Shown here: one piece after another, positions 5,629 to 12,895 of the stretch | How the letters are laid out: each line of letters opens with the position of its first letter | How positions within the stretch are numbered: the stretch's first letter is position 1 | From: Paracoccaceae bacterium | GTDB lineage: Bacteria; Pseudomonadota; Alphaproteobacteria; Rhodobacterales; Rhodobacteraceae | DNA length: 38,521 nucleotides | Direction: 5' to 3' | NCBI GenBank assembly: GCA_024236495.1 | Contig: JACKKJ010000007.1 | Span: 1 to 38,521, forward strand | Notes under the pieces: generated by a model | What the model was told of the DNA's origin: nothing | The model's database searches: none | Seen by the model: the letters and a program-made list of their open reading frames with translations, nothing else | Made by a program: the position numbers and the translations under genes

Positions 5629-8355
5629 GTGACCGATACCCCGGAAACTCCTGAAAACGAAGGCGAATCTCCGCGCCGCATGGCCTACGACGGCCCCACC
5701 GTCGACATCGCCGAGGAGATGAAGACAGCCTATCTCGACTACGCGATGAGCGTCATCGTCAGCCGCGCGATCCCCGATCTGCGCGACGGGCTGAAGCCGG
5801 TGCACCGGCGCATCCTTTACGCCATGCACGAGACCGGCAATTCCCACGACAAGCCCTATCGCAAGTCGGCACGTCCGGTGGGCGACGTGATGGGGAAATA
5901 CCACCCCCACGGCGACGCGGCGATCTATGACGCGCTGGTCAGGATGGCGCAGGATTTCTCCATGTCGCTGCCGCTTCTGGACGGCCAGGGCAACTTCGGG
6001 TCGATGGACGGCGATAACGCCGCCGCCATGCGATATACCGAGGTGCGGATGGACAAGCCCGCCGCCGCCCTTCTGGCCGACATCGAGAAGGATACGGTCA
6101 ACTTCCAGGACAACTACGACGGCAAGGACAAGGAACCCACCGTCCTTCCCGCGCGGTTCCCGAACATGCTGGTCAACGGCGCGGGCGGCATCGCCGTCGG
6201 CATGGCCACCAACATCCCGCCCCACAACCTGGGCGAGGTCGTCGACGCCACGCTGGCGCTGATCGAAAACCCCGACATCTCGATGGAACAGCTGATGGAG
6301 ATCGTGCCAGCGCCCGATTTCCCGACCGGCGGCATCATCCTGGGCCGGTCCGGCGCGCGCAAGGCCTATCTGGAAGGGCGCGGCAGCGTCATCATCCGCG
6401 CGAAGACGCGGGTGGAGGAGATCCGCAAGGACCGCTACGCCATTGTTCTGGATGAGATTCCCTATCAGGTGAACAAGGCCTCGATGATCGAGAAGATCGC
6501 CGAGATGGTGCGCGACAAGAAGATCGAGGGCATCGCCCACGTCCAGGACGAATCCGACCGGGTCGGCGTGCGGGTCGTCGTCGAACTGAAGCGCGACGCG
6601 ACGCCCGAAGTGGTGCTGAACCAGCTTTTCCGCTTCACGCCGATGCAGACATCCTTCGGCTGCAACATGCTGGCCTTGAACGGCGGCCGGCCGGAAACCC
6701 TGACGCTGCGCGATTTCCTGGCCCATTTCATCACCTTCCGCGAAGAGGTCGTCGCCCGCCGCACCGCATTTGAACTGCGCAAGGCCCGCGAACGCAGCCA
6801 TATCCTGTGCGGCCTCGCCGTCGCGGTGTCGAACGTGGACGAGGTTGTGGCGACGATCCGCGCCTCTGCCGATCCGGCCGAGGCCCGCGAACGTCTGATG
6901 ACCCGGCGCTGGCCCGCCGCCGACATCGCGGACTACATCCGCCTGATCGACGATCCCACCCACAAGATGAACGACGACGGCACCTACAACCTGTCGGAAA
7001 CGCAGGCCCGCGCGATCCTCGACCTGCGGCTGCAGCGTCTGACCGCGATGGGGGTGAAGGAGGTCACCGACGAACTGGAAGACCTGGCCGCCAAGATCAA
7101 GGACTACCTCGACATCCTGTCCTCGCGCGACCGGATCATGGCCATCATCTCCTCCGAGCTGACCGAGGTGAAGACCGCCTTCGCGGTTCCCCGTCGGACC
7201 GAGATCGTCGACTGGGCCGGCGACATGGACGACGAAGACCTGATCGAACGGGAGGACATGGTCGTCACCATCACCTCCGGCGGCTACATCAAGCGCACGC
7301 CGCTCGCCGAATTCCGCAGCCAGCGACGCGGCGGCAAGGGCCTTTCGGGCATGGCCACGAAGGAAGACGACGTGGTCACCACGCTTTTCGTCGCCAACAC
7401 CCATACCCAGCTTCTGTTCTTCACCACCGACGGCATGGTCTACAAGCTGAAGTGCTGGCGGCTGCCCTTGGGCGGGCGCACCGCGAAGGGCAAGGCCATC
7501 GTCAACATCCTGCCGATCGGAACCGGCGTTTCGATCGCCGCGCTGATGCCCGTCGACGTGCCCGAAGAGGAATGGGAAGACCTTCAGATCTTCTTTGCCA
7601 CCTCCGAAGGCGACGTGCGCCGCAATGCGCTGTCCGATTTCACCAACGTGAAGTCGAATGGCAAGATCGCGATGAAACTGCCCGAGGGCGTCAGCCTCGT
7701 GAATGCGCGGATCTGCGACGATGAGGACGACGTGATGCTGGTCACCGCCGAGGGCCGCGCGATCCGCTTCCCGACGACCGAGGTGCGCGTCTTCAAGGGT
7801 CGCGATTCCACCGGCGTACGCGGCATCCGGCTTGCCGCTGGCGACGAGGTCGTCTCCATGTCCGTCATCCGCCACTTCGAGGCCGACCCGGCCGAACGCG
7901 CCGCCTACCTCAAGCAGCGCCGCCTGATGGCCGGCGTGACCGAGGACGAGGCCGAGGACGAAGAGGAAGAGGTGGCCGAAGGGCAGCTTTCGCCCGAACG
8001 CTACGCCGAGATGTCGGCGGCCGAAGACCTGATCCTGACCATCACCGCATCGGGTCTTGGCAAGCTTTCGTCCTCGCACGACTATCCGGTGCGCGGACGC
8101 GGCGGCCAGGGTGTGAAGGCGATTTCCACCGGCAACCGCGGCGGCCAGCTCATCGCCTGTTTCCCGGTCGCCTCGGACGACCAGATCATGCTGGCGACCT
8201 CAACCGGCCAGTCGATCCGCTGCCCCGTAGACGGAATTTCCTTCCGGTCACGCTCGGCCGGAGGGGTGAAGGTCTTCGACACCGGCGCGGGCGAGTTCGT
8301 GGTTTCGGTCGCCCGCATCGCCGAACAGGGTGACGAGGAACCGACCGAGGAGTGA
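5629..8355 (+). CDS. gyrA: DNA gyrase subunit A
   Basis: The 908-residue breakage-reunion subunit of DNA gyrase introduces negative supercoils together with GyrB. The N-terminal domain has the quinolone region YHPHGDAAIYD (91-101) and the catalytic tyrosine in AAAMRYTE (Y136, E. coli Y122). The GyrA box QRRGGKG (565-571) separates it from ParC. The C-terminal beta-pinwheel follows, interrupted by an acidic stretch (about 768-787, rich in Glu/Asp) that is absent from E. coli GyrA. The position equivalent to E. coli Ser83 is Ala97. Initiation is taken at GTG 5629. A 5-codon ATG frame (5615-5632) overlaps it but is probably chance. It is monocistronic and followed by a strong terminator. Confidence 0.98.
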   Translation: MTDTPETPENEGESPRRMAYDGPTVDIAEEMKTAYLDYAMSVIVSRAIPDLRDGLKPVHRRILYAMHETGNSHDKPYRKSARPVGDVMGKYHPHGDAAIYDALVRMAQDFSMSLPLLDGQGNFGSMDGDNAAAMRYTEVRMDKPAAALLADIEKDTVNFQDNYDGKDKEPTVLPARFPNMLVNGAGGIAVGMATNIPPHNLGEVVDATLALIENPDISMEQLMEIVPAPDFPTGGIILGRSGARKAYLEGRGSVIIRAKTRVEEIRKDRYAIVLDEIPYQVNKASMIEKIAEMVRDKKIEGIAHVQDESDRVGVRVVVELKRDATPEVVLNQLFRFTPMQTSFGCNMLALNGGRPETLTLRDFLAHFITFREEVVARRTAFELRKARERSHILCGLAVAVSNVDEVVATIRASADPAEARERLMTRRWPAADIADYIRLIDDPTHKMNDDGTYNLSETQARAILDLRLQRLTAMGVKEVTDELEDLAAKIKDYLDILSSRDRIMAIISSELTEVKTAFAVPRRTEIVDWAGDMDDEDLIEREDMVVTITSGGYIKRTPLAEFRSQRRGGKGLSGMATKEDDVVTTLFVANTHTQLLFFTTDGMVYKLKCWRLPLGGRTAKGKAIVNILPIGTGVSIAALMPVDVPEEEWEDLQIFFATSEGDVRRNALSDFTNVKSNGKIAMKLPEGVSLVNARICDDEDDVMLVTAEGRAIRFPTTEVRVFKGRDSTGVRGIRLAAGDEVVSMSVIRHFEADPAERAAYLKQRRLMAGVTEDEAEDEEEEVAEGQLSPERYAEMSAAEDLILTITASGLGKLSSSHDYPVRGRGGQGVKAISTGNRGGQLIACFPVASDDQIMLATSTGQSIRCPVDGISFRSRSAGGVKVFDTGAGEFVVSVARIAEQGDEEPTEE

Positions 8356-8378
8356 TCCCCGCCCCCGCGCCATGATCC

Positions 8379-8408
8379 GGCCCCGGTCCGAAGACCGGGG
8401 CCTTTCTC
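8379..8408 (+). terminator. gyrA terminator
   Basis: GGCCCCGGTC (8379-8388) and GACCGGGGCC (8393-8402) form a perfect 10-base stem around a CGAA tetraloop, followed by TTTCTC. It is a textbook rho-independent terminator 23 bases after the gyrA stop. Confidence 0.92.
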
Positions 8409-8422
8409 ATGGCCGTCCACCG

Positions 8423-8469
8423 TTAACCAAACACTCGTTAACCAACTGAAAAGGTTATTATTTCGTTAA
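8423..8469 (+). promoter_or_regulatory. cluster of TTAACC boxes, possible CtrA sites
   Basis: TTAACC occurs at 8423-8428 and 8438-8443 (15-base spacing). An inverted GGTTA follows at 8453-8457 and a TTAA at 8466-8469, all within 50 bases upstream of the secreted-protein gene at 8544. TTAACCAT and TTAA-N7-TTAA are the known CtrA motifs. Both sites here read TTAACCAA, so they are near matches. The 10-mer CGTTAAGCCC (8464-8473) recurs in the ctrA leader (18041-18050). Confidence 0.4.
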
Positions 8470-8543
8470 GCCCACGGGTCTGCCATATCTAGCGCATCAC
8501 CAGTGCCGCGACACTCAGGGGCGGCCGTTTTCAAGGGTTCACG

Positions 8544-9311
8544 ATGTTGACAGGTATGCGCAGCCTCACGTTTCTTTTCGCCGCGCTGGTGATGGCCCCG
8601 CCCGCCAGCGCACAATCCAGCCTTGGCCTTGCCGGGATCGAGGCCACCATGGGCCTGACCGCAAGTTCAGGGACTTCGTTCGCCACGGGCCGCCTGTCGG
8701 GCGACTTCCGGATCACCGAGGCCCATGGCTTTCAGCTTGACCTGTCGGCGCGCGACTATCCGGGCGGCTACCTTGGCCAGATCGACGGACACCTTTATCT
8801 TGCCCCCACAACCCGTTCGAAATACGGGCTTTTCGCCTCTCTCGCGGATGTAAGCGGGCGCGAGGCGACGATCGCCTATGCGGGGGCGGAGGGGATCTTC
8901 GCCCTTGGCTCCGACACGATCCTTCAGGCCCGGGCGGGGATCGGCTACGCCCGACCCGGCGCTTTCGACTTTGTCGCAGCCGACGCGCAGCTTGCCCATG
9001 CCCTCTCCGATACGATCGCCGTGCATGTCGGTGCACAGATCGCAGAGGTCCAGGAACAGGCGCTCGACACCCGGCCATGGGCCGCCGAACTGGGCCTGGA
9101 CTGGCACATCGCGGATGGCCCCTTGTTCCTGAGCGCGGCGCTTGGGGCTACCGGCCTCGCAGGACCGGACTCCGCACCCTCTGACACCTATCTGCGCCTT
9201 GGTCTCACCTGGCGTTACGGGGGGGCCGGCGGCGCCCGCCGCCCGATCTCCGCCCGCCCCTTCACCGCCCCCGCCCCGTTTGATCCGCTCTTTCGGCGGG
9301 GTCTGTTCTGA
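8544..9311 (+). CDS. secreted, probable outer-membrane beta-barrel protein of unknown function
   Basis: I do not recognise a family for this 255-residue protein. It begins with a clear signal peptide (MRSLTFLFAALVMAPPASA, cleavage about residue 23 before QSS). The remainder alternates short hydrophobic and polar strands (GRLSGDFRITEAHGFQLDLSA; YGLFASLADVSG; LRLGLTWRYG), as in small outer-membrane or periplasmic beta-barrels, and ends in phenylalanine, a common beta-barrel insertion signal. The start at 8544 has AAGGG six bases upstream; a second in-frame ATG lies at 8556. It is a single-gene unit with TTAACC boxes before it and a strong hairpin after it. The C-terminal 40 residues are rich in Pro, Ala and Arg and may be disordered. 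Confidence 0.75.
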   Translation: MLTGMRSLTFLFAALVMAPPASAQSSLGLAGIEATMGLTASSGTSFATGRLSGDFRITEAHGFQLDLSARDYPGGYLGQIDGHLYLAPTTRSKYGLFASLADVSGREATIAYAGAEGIFALGSDTILQARAGIGYARPGAFDFVAADAQLAHALSDTIAVHVGAQIAEVQEQALDTRPWAAELGLDWHIADGPLFLSAALGATGLAGPDSAPSDTYLRLGLTWRYGGAGGARRPISARPFTAPAPFDPLFRRGLF

Positions 9312-9331
9312 CCGGCAACGCACAAGGCCTC

Positions 9332-9390
9332 GGGCGGCGCGGGACGACCACCCCGCTCTCTGGGCCGGCACCCGCGCCGCCCCCCTTTTC
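9332..9390 (+). terminator. terminator after the secreted-protein gene
   Basis: GGGCGGCGCGGG (9332-9343) and CCCGCGCCGCCC (9371-9382) form a perfect 12-base stem with a 27-base loop, followed by CCCTTTTC. The loop is long but the stem is strong and sits 20 bases after the stop. Confidence 0.75.
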
Positions 9391-9421
9391 GTTCCCTGCG
9401 TTCTGACGTAAACCCCAAAGC

Positions 9422-10762
9422 ATGACGGAAACGCTCCACATCGTCGGCGGCGGCTTGGCCGGATCGGAGGCCGCCTGGCAGGCCGCCCGGATGGGCGTGC
9501 CCGTCGTCATCCACGAGATGCGCCCCAAGGTGGGGACCTTCGCCCACAAGACCGGCCTTCTGGCCGAAATGGTCTGCTCGAACTCCTTCCGCTCGGACGA
9601 CGACGAACGCAACGCCGTGGGTCTTCTGCACTGGGAAATGCGTGCGGCGGGCGGGCTTATCATGGCCAGCGCGCAGGAACACCGGCTGCCCGCCGGCGGC
9701 GCGCTCGCGGTGGACCGCGACCCCTTCGCCGAAACCGTGACCGCGCGCCTGCGCAGCCACCCGCTTGTTTCCGTTTCGGAAGAAGAGATTACCGAACTTC
9801 CCTCATCCGGACACTGGATCATCGCGACGGGCCCGTTGACCTCCGCCGCGCTCGGCGCCGCGATCCGGACCGAGACCGGCGCCGACCAGCTTGCCTTCTT
9901 CGACGCCATCGCCCCCATCGTCTACGCCGACAGTGTCGACATGTCGGTCGCCTGGATGCAGTCGCGCTACGACAAGGGCGAGACCGAGGAGGAACGCACC
10001 GCCTACATGAACTGTCCGATGAACCGCGACCAGTACGAGGCCTTCATCGACGCGCTCCTGGCGGCGGAAAAGACCGAATTCCACGAAGGCGAGACCGCCG
10101 GATATTTCGACGGCTGCCTGCCGATCGAGGTGATGGCAGAACGTGGCCGCGAGACGCTGCGCTTCGGCCCGATGAAACCTGTCGGCCTGACCAACGCACA
10201 CCGCCCGGACGTCAAACCCTATGCCGTCGTGCAACTGCGCCGCGACAATGCCCTTGGGACGCTCTACAACATCGTCGGCTTTCAGACCAAGATGAAATAC
10301 GGGGCGCAAACATCTGTTTTCAAGATGATTCCCGGCCTGGAAGGTGCCAGCTTCGCCCGCCTTGGCGGCATTCACCGCAACACCTTCATCAACTCGCCCA
10401 GGCTGCTGGACACCCGGATGCGGCTGCGCACTCGCCCCACGATCCGCTTTGCCGGTCAGATCACCGGGGTCGAGGGCTATGTGGAAAGCGCGGCGATGGG
10501 GCTTCTGGCCGGCCGGATGGCGGCGGCCGGAATTCTGGGCCGCGACCTGCCGCCCCCCGGCCCCGACACCGCCATGGGGGCACTTGTCGCCCACATCACC
10601 GGCGGCGCGGAAGCCAGGACCTTCCAGCCGATGAATGTGAACTTCGGCCTTTTCCCGCCCATCGACGCCAAAGGCGGGCGCCGCGGCCGCAAGGACCGCT
10701 ACAAGGCCTATACCGACCGCGCGAAATCCTCGTTCCGGCAATGGCTTGACGGGCAAGGCTGA
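9422..10762 (+). CDS. trmFO: TrmFO, folate/FAD-dependent tRNA (uracil-54-C5) methyltransferase
   Basis: The 446-residue enzyme methylates U54 in the T loop of tRNA using methylenetetrahydrofolate and FADH2. The FAD-binding motif GGGLAGSEAAW is at residues 9-19. The active-site cysteines lie in EMVCSNSFRSDD (C52) and YFDGCLPIEVMAERG (C232), matching the two essential cysteines of the Bacillus enzyme. LYNIVGFQTKMKYGAQ and PTIRFAGQITGVEGY are strongly conserved in the family. The gene overlaps gluQ by one base (TGATG), so two tRNA-modification enzymes are translated from one message. Alphaproteobacteria commonly use TrmFO instead of the SAM-dependent TrmA. Confidence 0.96.
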   Translation: MTETLHIVGGGLAGSEAAWQAARMGVPVVIHEMRPKVGTFAHKTGLLAEMVCSNSFRSDDDERNAVGLLHWEMRAAGGLIMASAQEHRLPAGGALAVDRDPFAETVTARLRSHPLVSVSEEEITELPSSGHWIIATGPLTSAALGAAIRTETGADQLAFFDAIAPIVYADSVDMSVAWMQSRYDKGETEEERTAYMNCPMNRDQYEAFIDALLAAEKTEFHEGETAGYFDGCLPIEVMAERGRETLRFGPMKPVGLTNAHRPDVKPYAVVQLRRDNALGTLYNIVGFQTKMKYGAQTSVFKMIPGLEGASFARLGGIHRNTFINSPRLLDTRMRLRTRPTIRFAGQITGVEGYVESAAMGLLAGRMAAAGILGRDLPPPGPDTAMGALVAHITGGAEARTFQPMNVNFGLFPPIDAKGGRRGRKDRYKAYTDRAKSSFRQWLDGQG

Positions 10763-11598
10763 TGCGGACCCGGTTCGCGCCATCGCCCACCGGCCCCTTG
10801 CATCTCGGCCATGCCTACTCGGCCATCCTCGCCCACGACATGGCGCGGGCGGCGGGTGGCGCCTTCCTTCTCAGGATGGAAAACACCGATCTCGAACGCT
10901 GCACCGGGGAATGGGAAGACCTGATCCTTGAGGATCTGACCTGGCTTGGTCTTTCATGGGAGGAAGACGTCCTTCGTCAGTCCGGCAGGATTGCCGACTA
11001 CAATGCACGGCTCGAAACGCTGGCAGCGCGCGGCCTGATCTATCCCTGTTCCTGCACGCGCGGCGACATCCGCGCCGCCCTTGCCGCCCCGCAGGAAGGC
11101 GTGCCCCACAACGTCTACCCCGGAACCTGCAGGGGCCGCCCGATGACCGACCGGCAAGCGGGCGATGCGCTGCGGCTGGATCTTGGCAAGGCGCTCGATC
11201 TTCTGTCGGATCGCCCGCTGACCTTCGTCGAGACCGGGCAGGGCCATGCCGGCCGCCACCGCGTCGACGCCGAGATCGCGCGCCAGATGATCGGCGACGT
11301 CGTCCTCAGCCGCAAGGGCGAGGACATCGTGGCCTATTTCCTCGCCTCCGCCTTCGATGACGCCGACCAGGCGATCACCCATGTCATCAGGGGCGAGGAT
11401 CTTTTTGAATTCACGCCCATACAGGTCATTCTTCAACATCTTTTCAACCTGCCCACACCGGTCTATCACCATCACCGCCTGATCCGCGACGGCGATGGCA
11501 AGCGGCTGGCCAAGCGCGACGATGCCCGCGCGATCCGCAAGTTCCGGGCCGAGGGTGCCACCCCCGACGATATTCGCCGGATGGTCGATCTGGGCTGA
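10762..11598 (+). CDS. gluQ: glutamyl-Q tRNA(Asp) synthetase
   Basis: The 278-residue protein is a truncated glutamyl-tRNA synthetase paralogue that attaches glutamate to queuosine-34 of tRNA(Asp). It has the class I signatures HLGH (14-17) and KRLAKRD (about 247-253, the KMSKS equivalent), but no anticodon-binding domain, as expected. The zinc motif is intact: C96, C98, Y119 and C123. FAPSPTGPLHLGHAYSA at the N-terminus is diagnostic. It starts within the trmFO stop codon, suggesting translational coupling. The gene implies that the organism makes or salvages queuosine. Confidence 0.95.
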   Translation: MRTRFAPSPTGPLHLGHAYSAILAHDMARAAGGAFLLRMENTDLERCTGEWEDLILEDLTWLGLSWEEDVLRQSGRIADYNARLETLAARGLIYPCSCTRGDIRAALAAPQEGVPHNVYPGTCRGRPMTDRQAGDALRLDLGKALDLLSDRPLTFVETGQGHAGRHRVDAEIARQMIGDVVLSRKGEDIVAYFLASAFDDADQAITHVIRGEDLFEFTPIQVILQHLFNLPTPVYHHHRLIRDGDGKRLAKRDDARAIRKFRAEGATPDDIRRMVDLG

Positions 11599-11606
11599 CC
11601 TGCCCG

Positions 11607-11648
11607 TTCATCTTGCCCGAAATACCTCCGCCGGAGGCTCCCGCCGGT
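11607..11648. repeat. intergenic hairpin element, copy B
   Basis: TTCATCTTGC, then AAATACCTCC, then the 13-base palindrome CCTCCGCCGGAGG (11625-11637) lie between the convergent ends of gluQ and hisI. The core matches copy C (38475) in TTCATCTTGC and AAATACCTC, and copy A (5077) in AAATACTCC and GCCGGAGGCTCCCG. A bidirectional terminator role is inferred. Confidence 0.65.
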
Positions 11649-11652
11649 GCCG

Positions 11653-12012
11653 TCAGACCTCCGGCCGCAGGATCTCGACCTCGTCCCCGTCCCGCACCGC
11701 GGTATAGAAGCACGACCGCCGGTTCGTGTGGCAGGCCGGTCCCGCCTGGTCGACCAGCACCAGCAGGCAGTCGCGGTCGCAGTCCAGCCGCAACTCGATC
11801 AGGCGCTGGACATGGCCGGAGCTTTCGCCCTTGACCCAGAACGCCGCGCGCGACCGCGACCAATAGGTCACCCGGCCCGACGCCAGTGTCCGCGCCACCG
11901 CCTCGGCGTTCATCCACGCCAGCATCAGAACCTCGCCCGTGGCGTGATCCTGCGCGATGGCGGGGATCAGGCCCCTGTCGTCATAGCGCAAGGTCGTAGG
12001 ATCGAAAGCCAT
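11653..12012 (-). CDS. hisI: phosphoribosyl-AMP cyclohydrolase
   Basis: The 119-residue HisI hydrolyses the adenine ring of phosphoribosyl-AMP in the third step of histidine synthesis. Conserved features are YDDRGLIPAIAQD near the N-terminus, VLMLAWMN, TYWSRSRAAFWVKGESSGH, and the metal-binding cysteines in LDCDRDCLLVLV, ACHTNRRSCFY. The stand-alone form without a HisE domain is common in alphaproteobacteria. It is divergent from the scaffold-protein gene with 63 bases between the two starts, and convergent with gluQ. No other his gene is in the window. Confidence 0.96.
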   Translation of the reverse strand: MAFDPTTLRYDDRGLIPAIAQDHATGEVLMLAWMNAEAVARTLASGRVTYWSRSRAAFWVKGESSGHVQRLIELRLDCDRDCLLVLVDQAGPACHTNRRSCFYTAVRDGDEVEILRPEV

Positions 12013-12075
12013 GGCTCACCTTTGCAAAGACCGTCCTTTCCCCTATCTATGGGACGTGTGCGCCGGGGGAAAGAC

Positions 12076-12519
12076 ATGAGCGACAGCGATCTCATCAAGC
12101 TCTATTCGCAGCGCATCCTGGCGCTTGCGGCCGATATCCCGCATCTGGGGCGGCTTGACCACCCCACCGCGACGGCGCGGCGGCGTTCGCCGCTTTGCGG
12201 CTCGACCGTCACCGTCGATCTTGCGGTGAAAGACGGGCGCATCGTCGATTTCGCACAGGATGTGAAGGCCTGCGCACTGGGTCAGGCGGCGGCTTCGGTC
12301 GTCGGCGGCGTCATTGTCGGGCTTGGCCGGGCCGATGTCGAACGGGCGCGCGACGAGTTGCGCGCGATGCTGAAGGACGGCGGGCCGGTCCCTTCGGCGC
12401 CTTTCGACGGGCTTGAGGTGCTTTTGCCCGCGCGGGACTACAAGAACCGCCACGCCTCGATCCTGCTGGCGCTGGAAGCCACGGCAGAGGCTTTCGCAAG
12501 CGCCGAGGCGGCGGCATAA
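12076..12519 (+). CDS. NifU/IscU-like iron-sulfur scaffold family protein
   Basis: The 147-residue protein resembles the alphaproteobacterial branch of the IscU/NifU N-terminal scaffold family. SPLCGSTV (about 38-45) and VKACALGQAAAS (about 63-74) carry the first two conserved cysteines. The third, normally in an R-x-K-C stretch near the C-terminus, seems to be replaced: the corresponding KNRHASILLALEA has histidine. It may therefore bind a cluster differently, or serve another role. ATG 12076 is preceded by GGGGGAAAG; an in-frame ATG at 12049 is less likely. It is divergent from hisI and separate from any suf or isc operon. The C-terminal Ala/Glu tail ends at the TAA in a poly-A run that forms part of the opposing terminator. 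Confidence 0.8.
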   Translation: MSDSDLIKLYSQRILALAADIPHLGRLDHPTATARRRSPLCGSTVTVDLAVKDGRIVDFAQDVKACALGQAAASVVGGVIVGLGRADVERARDELRAMLKDGGPVPSAPFDGLEVLLPARDYKNRHASILLALEATAEAFASAEAAA

Positions 12520-12551
12520 AAAAACCGCCGCGCGTCGGGGGACGGCGGCGG
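12518..12551 (-). terminator. terminator for the minus-strand microprotein gene
   Basis: On the minus strand CCGCCGC (12545-12551) and GCGGCGG (12525-12531) form the stem, with an additional inner GTC/GAC pairing. Seven uridines (complement of 12518-12524) follow. The tract overlaps the stop codon of the plus-strand scaffold gene. The stem may serve both strands, but only the minus strand has the U-tract. Confidence 0.85.
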
Positions 12552-12682
12552 CAGTCAGCGATCTTTCCTTGCGATCCGGGACGGGCGGCGTGCTTGGGGT
12601 CACGCGACCTCGGACTGGCATGTCTGGCGCGGGGATGGCGCCACCGGAGGGGAAAACCGCGAGGCAGTACAGGACGGCCGGA

Positions 12683-12805
12683 TCAGAAAAGACCCGGAAG
12701 GTGAAGGCCGACGATCAGCATCACGACCAGCGACATAAGCCCTGCCGCATCCTGCGCGAGCGTGCCGGACGAACGGGCGACAACGGATTTCAGATCGAAT
12801 TTCAT
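12683..12805 (-). CDS. 40-residue membrane microprotein downstream of recG
   Basis: This short frame encodes 40 residues: a charged start (MKFDLKSVVARSSGTLAQDA) then one hydrophobic helix (AAGLMSLVVMLIVGLHLPGL) ending in Phe. That composition suggests an inner-membrane microprotein with a cytoplasmic amphipathic head. Evidence that it is real: a strong Shine-Dalgarno GGTGGAGG eight bases upstream of the ATG, its own 90-base leader after recG, and a perfect rho-independent terminator about 130 bases downstream on the same strand. Function unknown; I do not recognise a characterised family. It may be transcribed from the end of recG or from its own promoter near the inverted repeat at 12844-12860. 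Confidence 0.68.
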   Translation of the reverse strand: MKFDLKSVVARSSGTLAQDAAGLMSLVVMLIVGLHLPGLF

Positions 12806-12843
12806 CTCAACCTCCACCTTTGTTGCTCATTTGTTCTCACATC

Positions 12844-12860
12844 CTTTACCCTTTGTAAAG
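12844..12860. promoter_or_regulatory. inverted repeat CTTTAC-N5-GTAAAG before the microprotein gene
   Basis: CTTTAC (12844-12849) and GTAAAG (12855-12860) are a perfect inverted repeat with a 5-base spacer, 40-55 bases upstream of the microprotein start and just after recG. The size fits a dimeric repressor site. The surrounding 90 bases are visibly AT-richer than the flanking genes, consistent with a promoter. No regulator can be named. Confidence 0.4.
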
Positions 12861-12895
12861 AACTTAATGGGAACAAACGTGAACATTCGTGGAAT

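Noticed and set aside
5615..5632. Five-codon ATG frame ending in a TGA that overlaps the gyrA GTG start
   Set aside because: No ribosome binding site clearly belongs to it, and such short overlaps are common by chance; not enough to call a regulatory leader peptide.
3541..8079. Very long open frame on the minus strand opposite arginase, ocd and gyrA (about 1500 codons)
   Set aside because: It is antisense to genes with intact family motifs, contains no recognisable domain, and is the usual by-product of GC-rich third-position codon bias.
12871..12884. Direct repeat GAAC-N6-GAAC next to the end of recG, resembling an alphaproteobacterial LexA box
   Set aside because: The known motif is GTTC-N7-GTTC (equivalently GAAC-N7-GAAC); the spacer here is six, so helical phasing is wrong, and it lies at the 3' end of recG.
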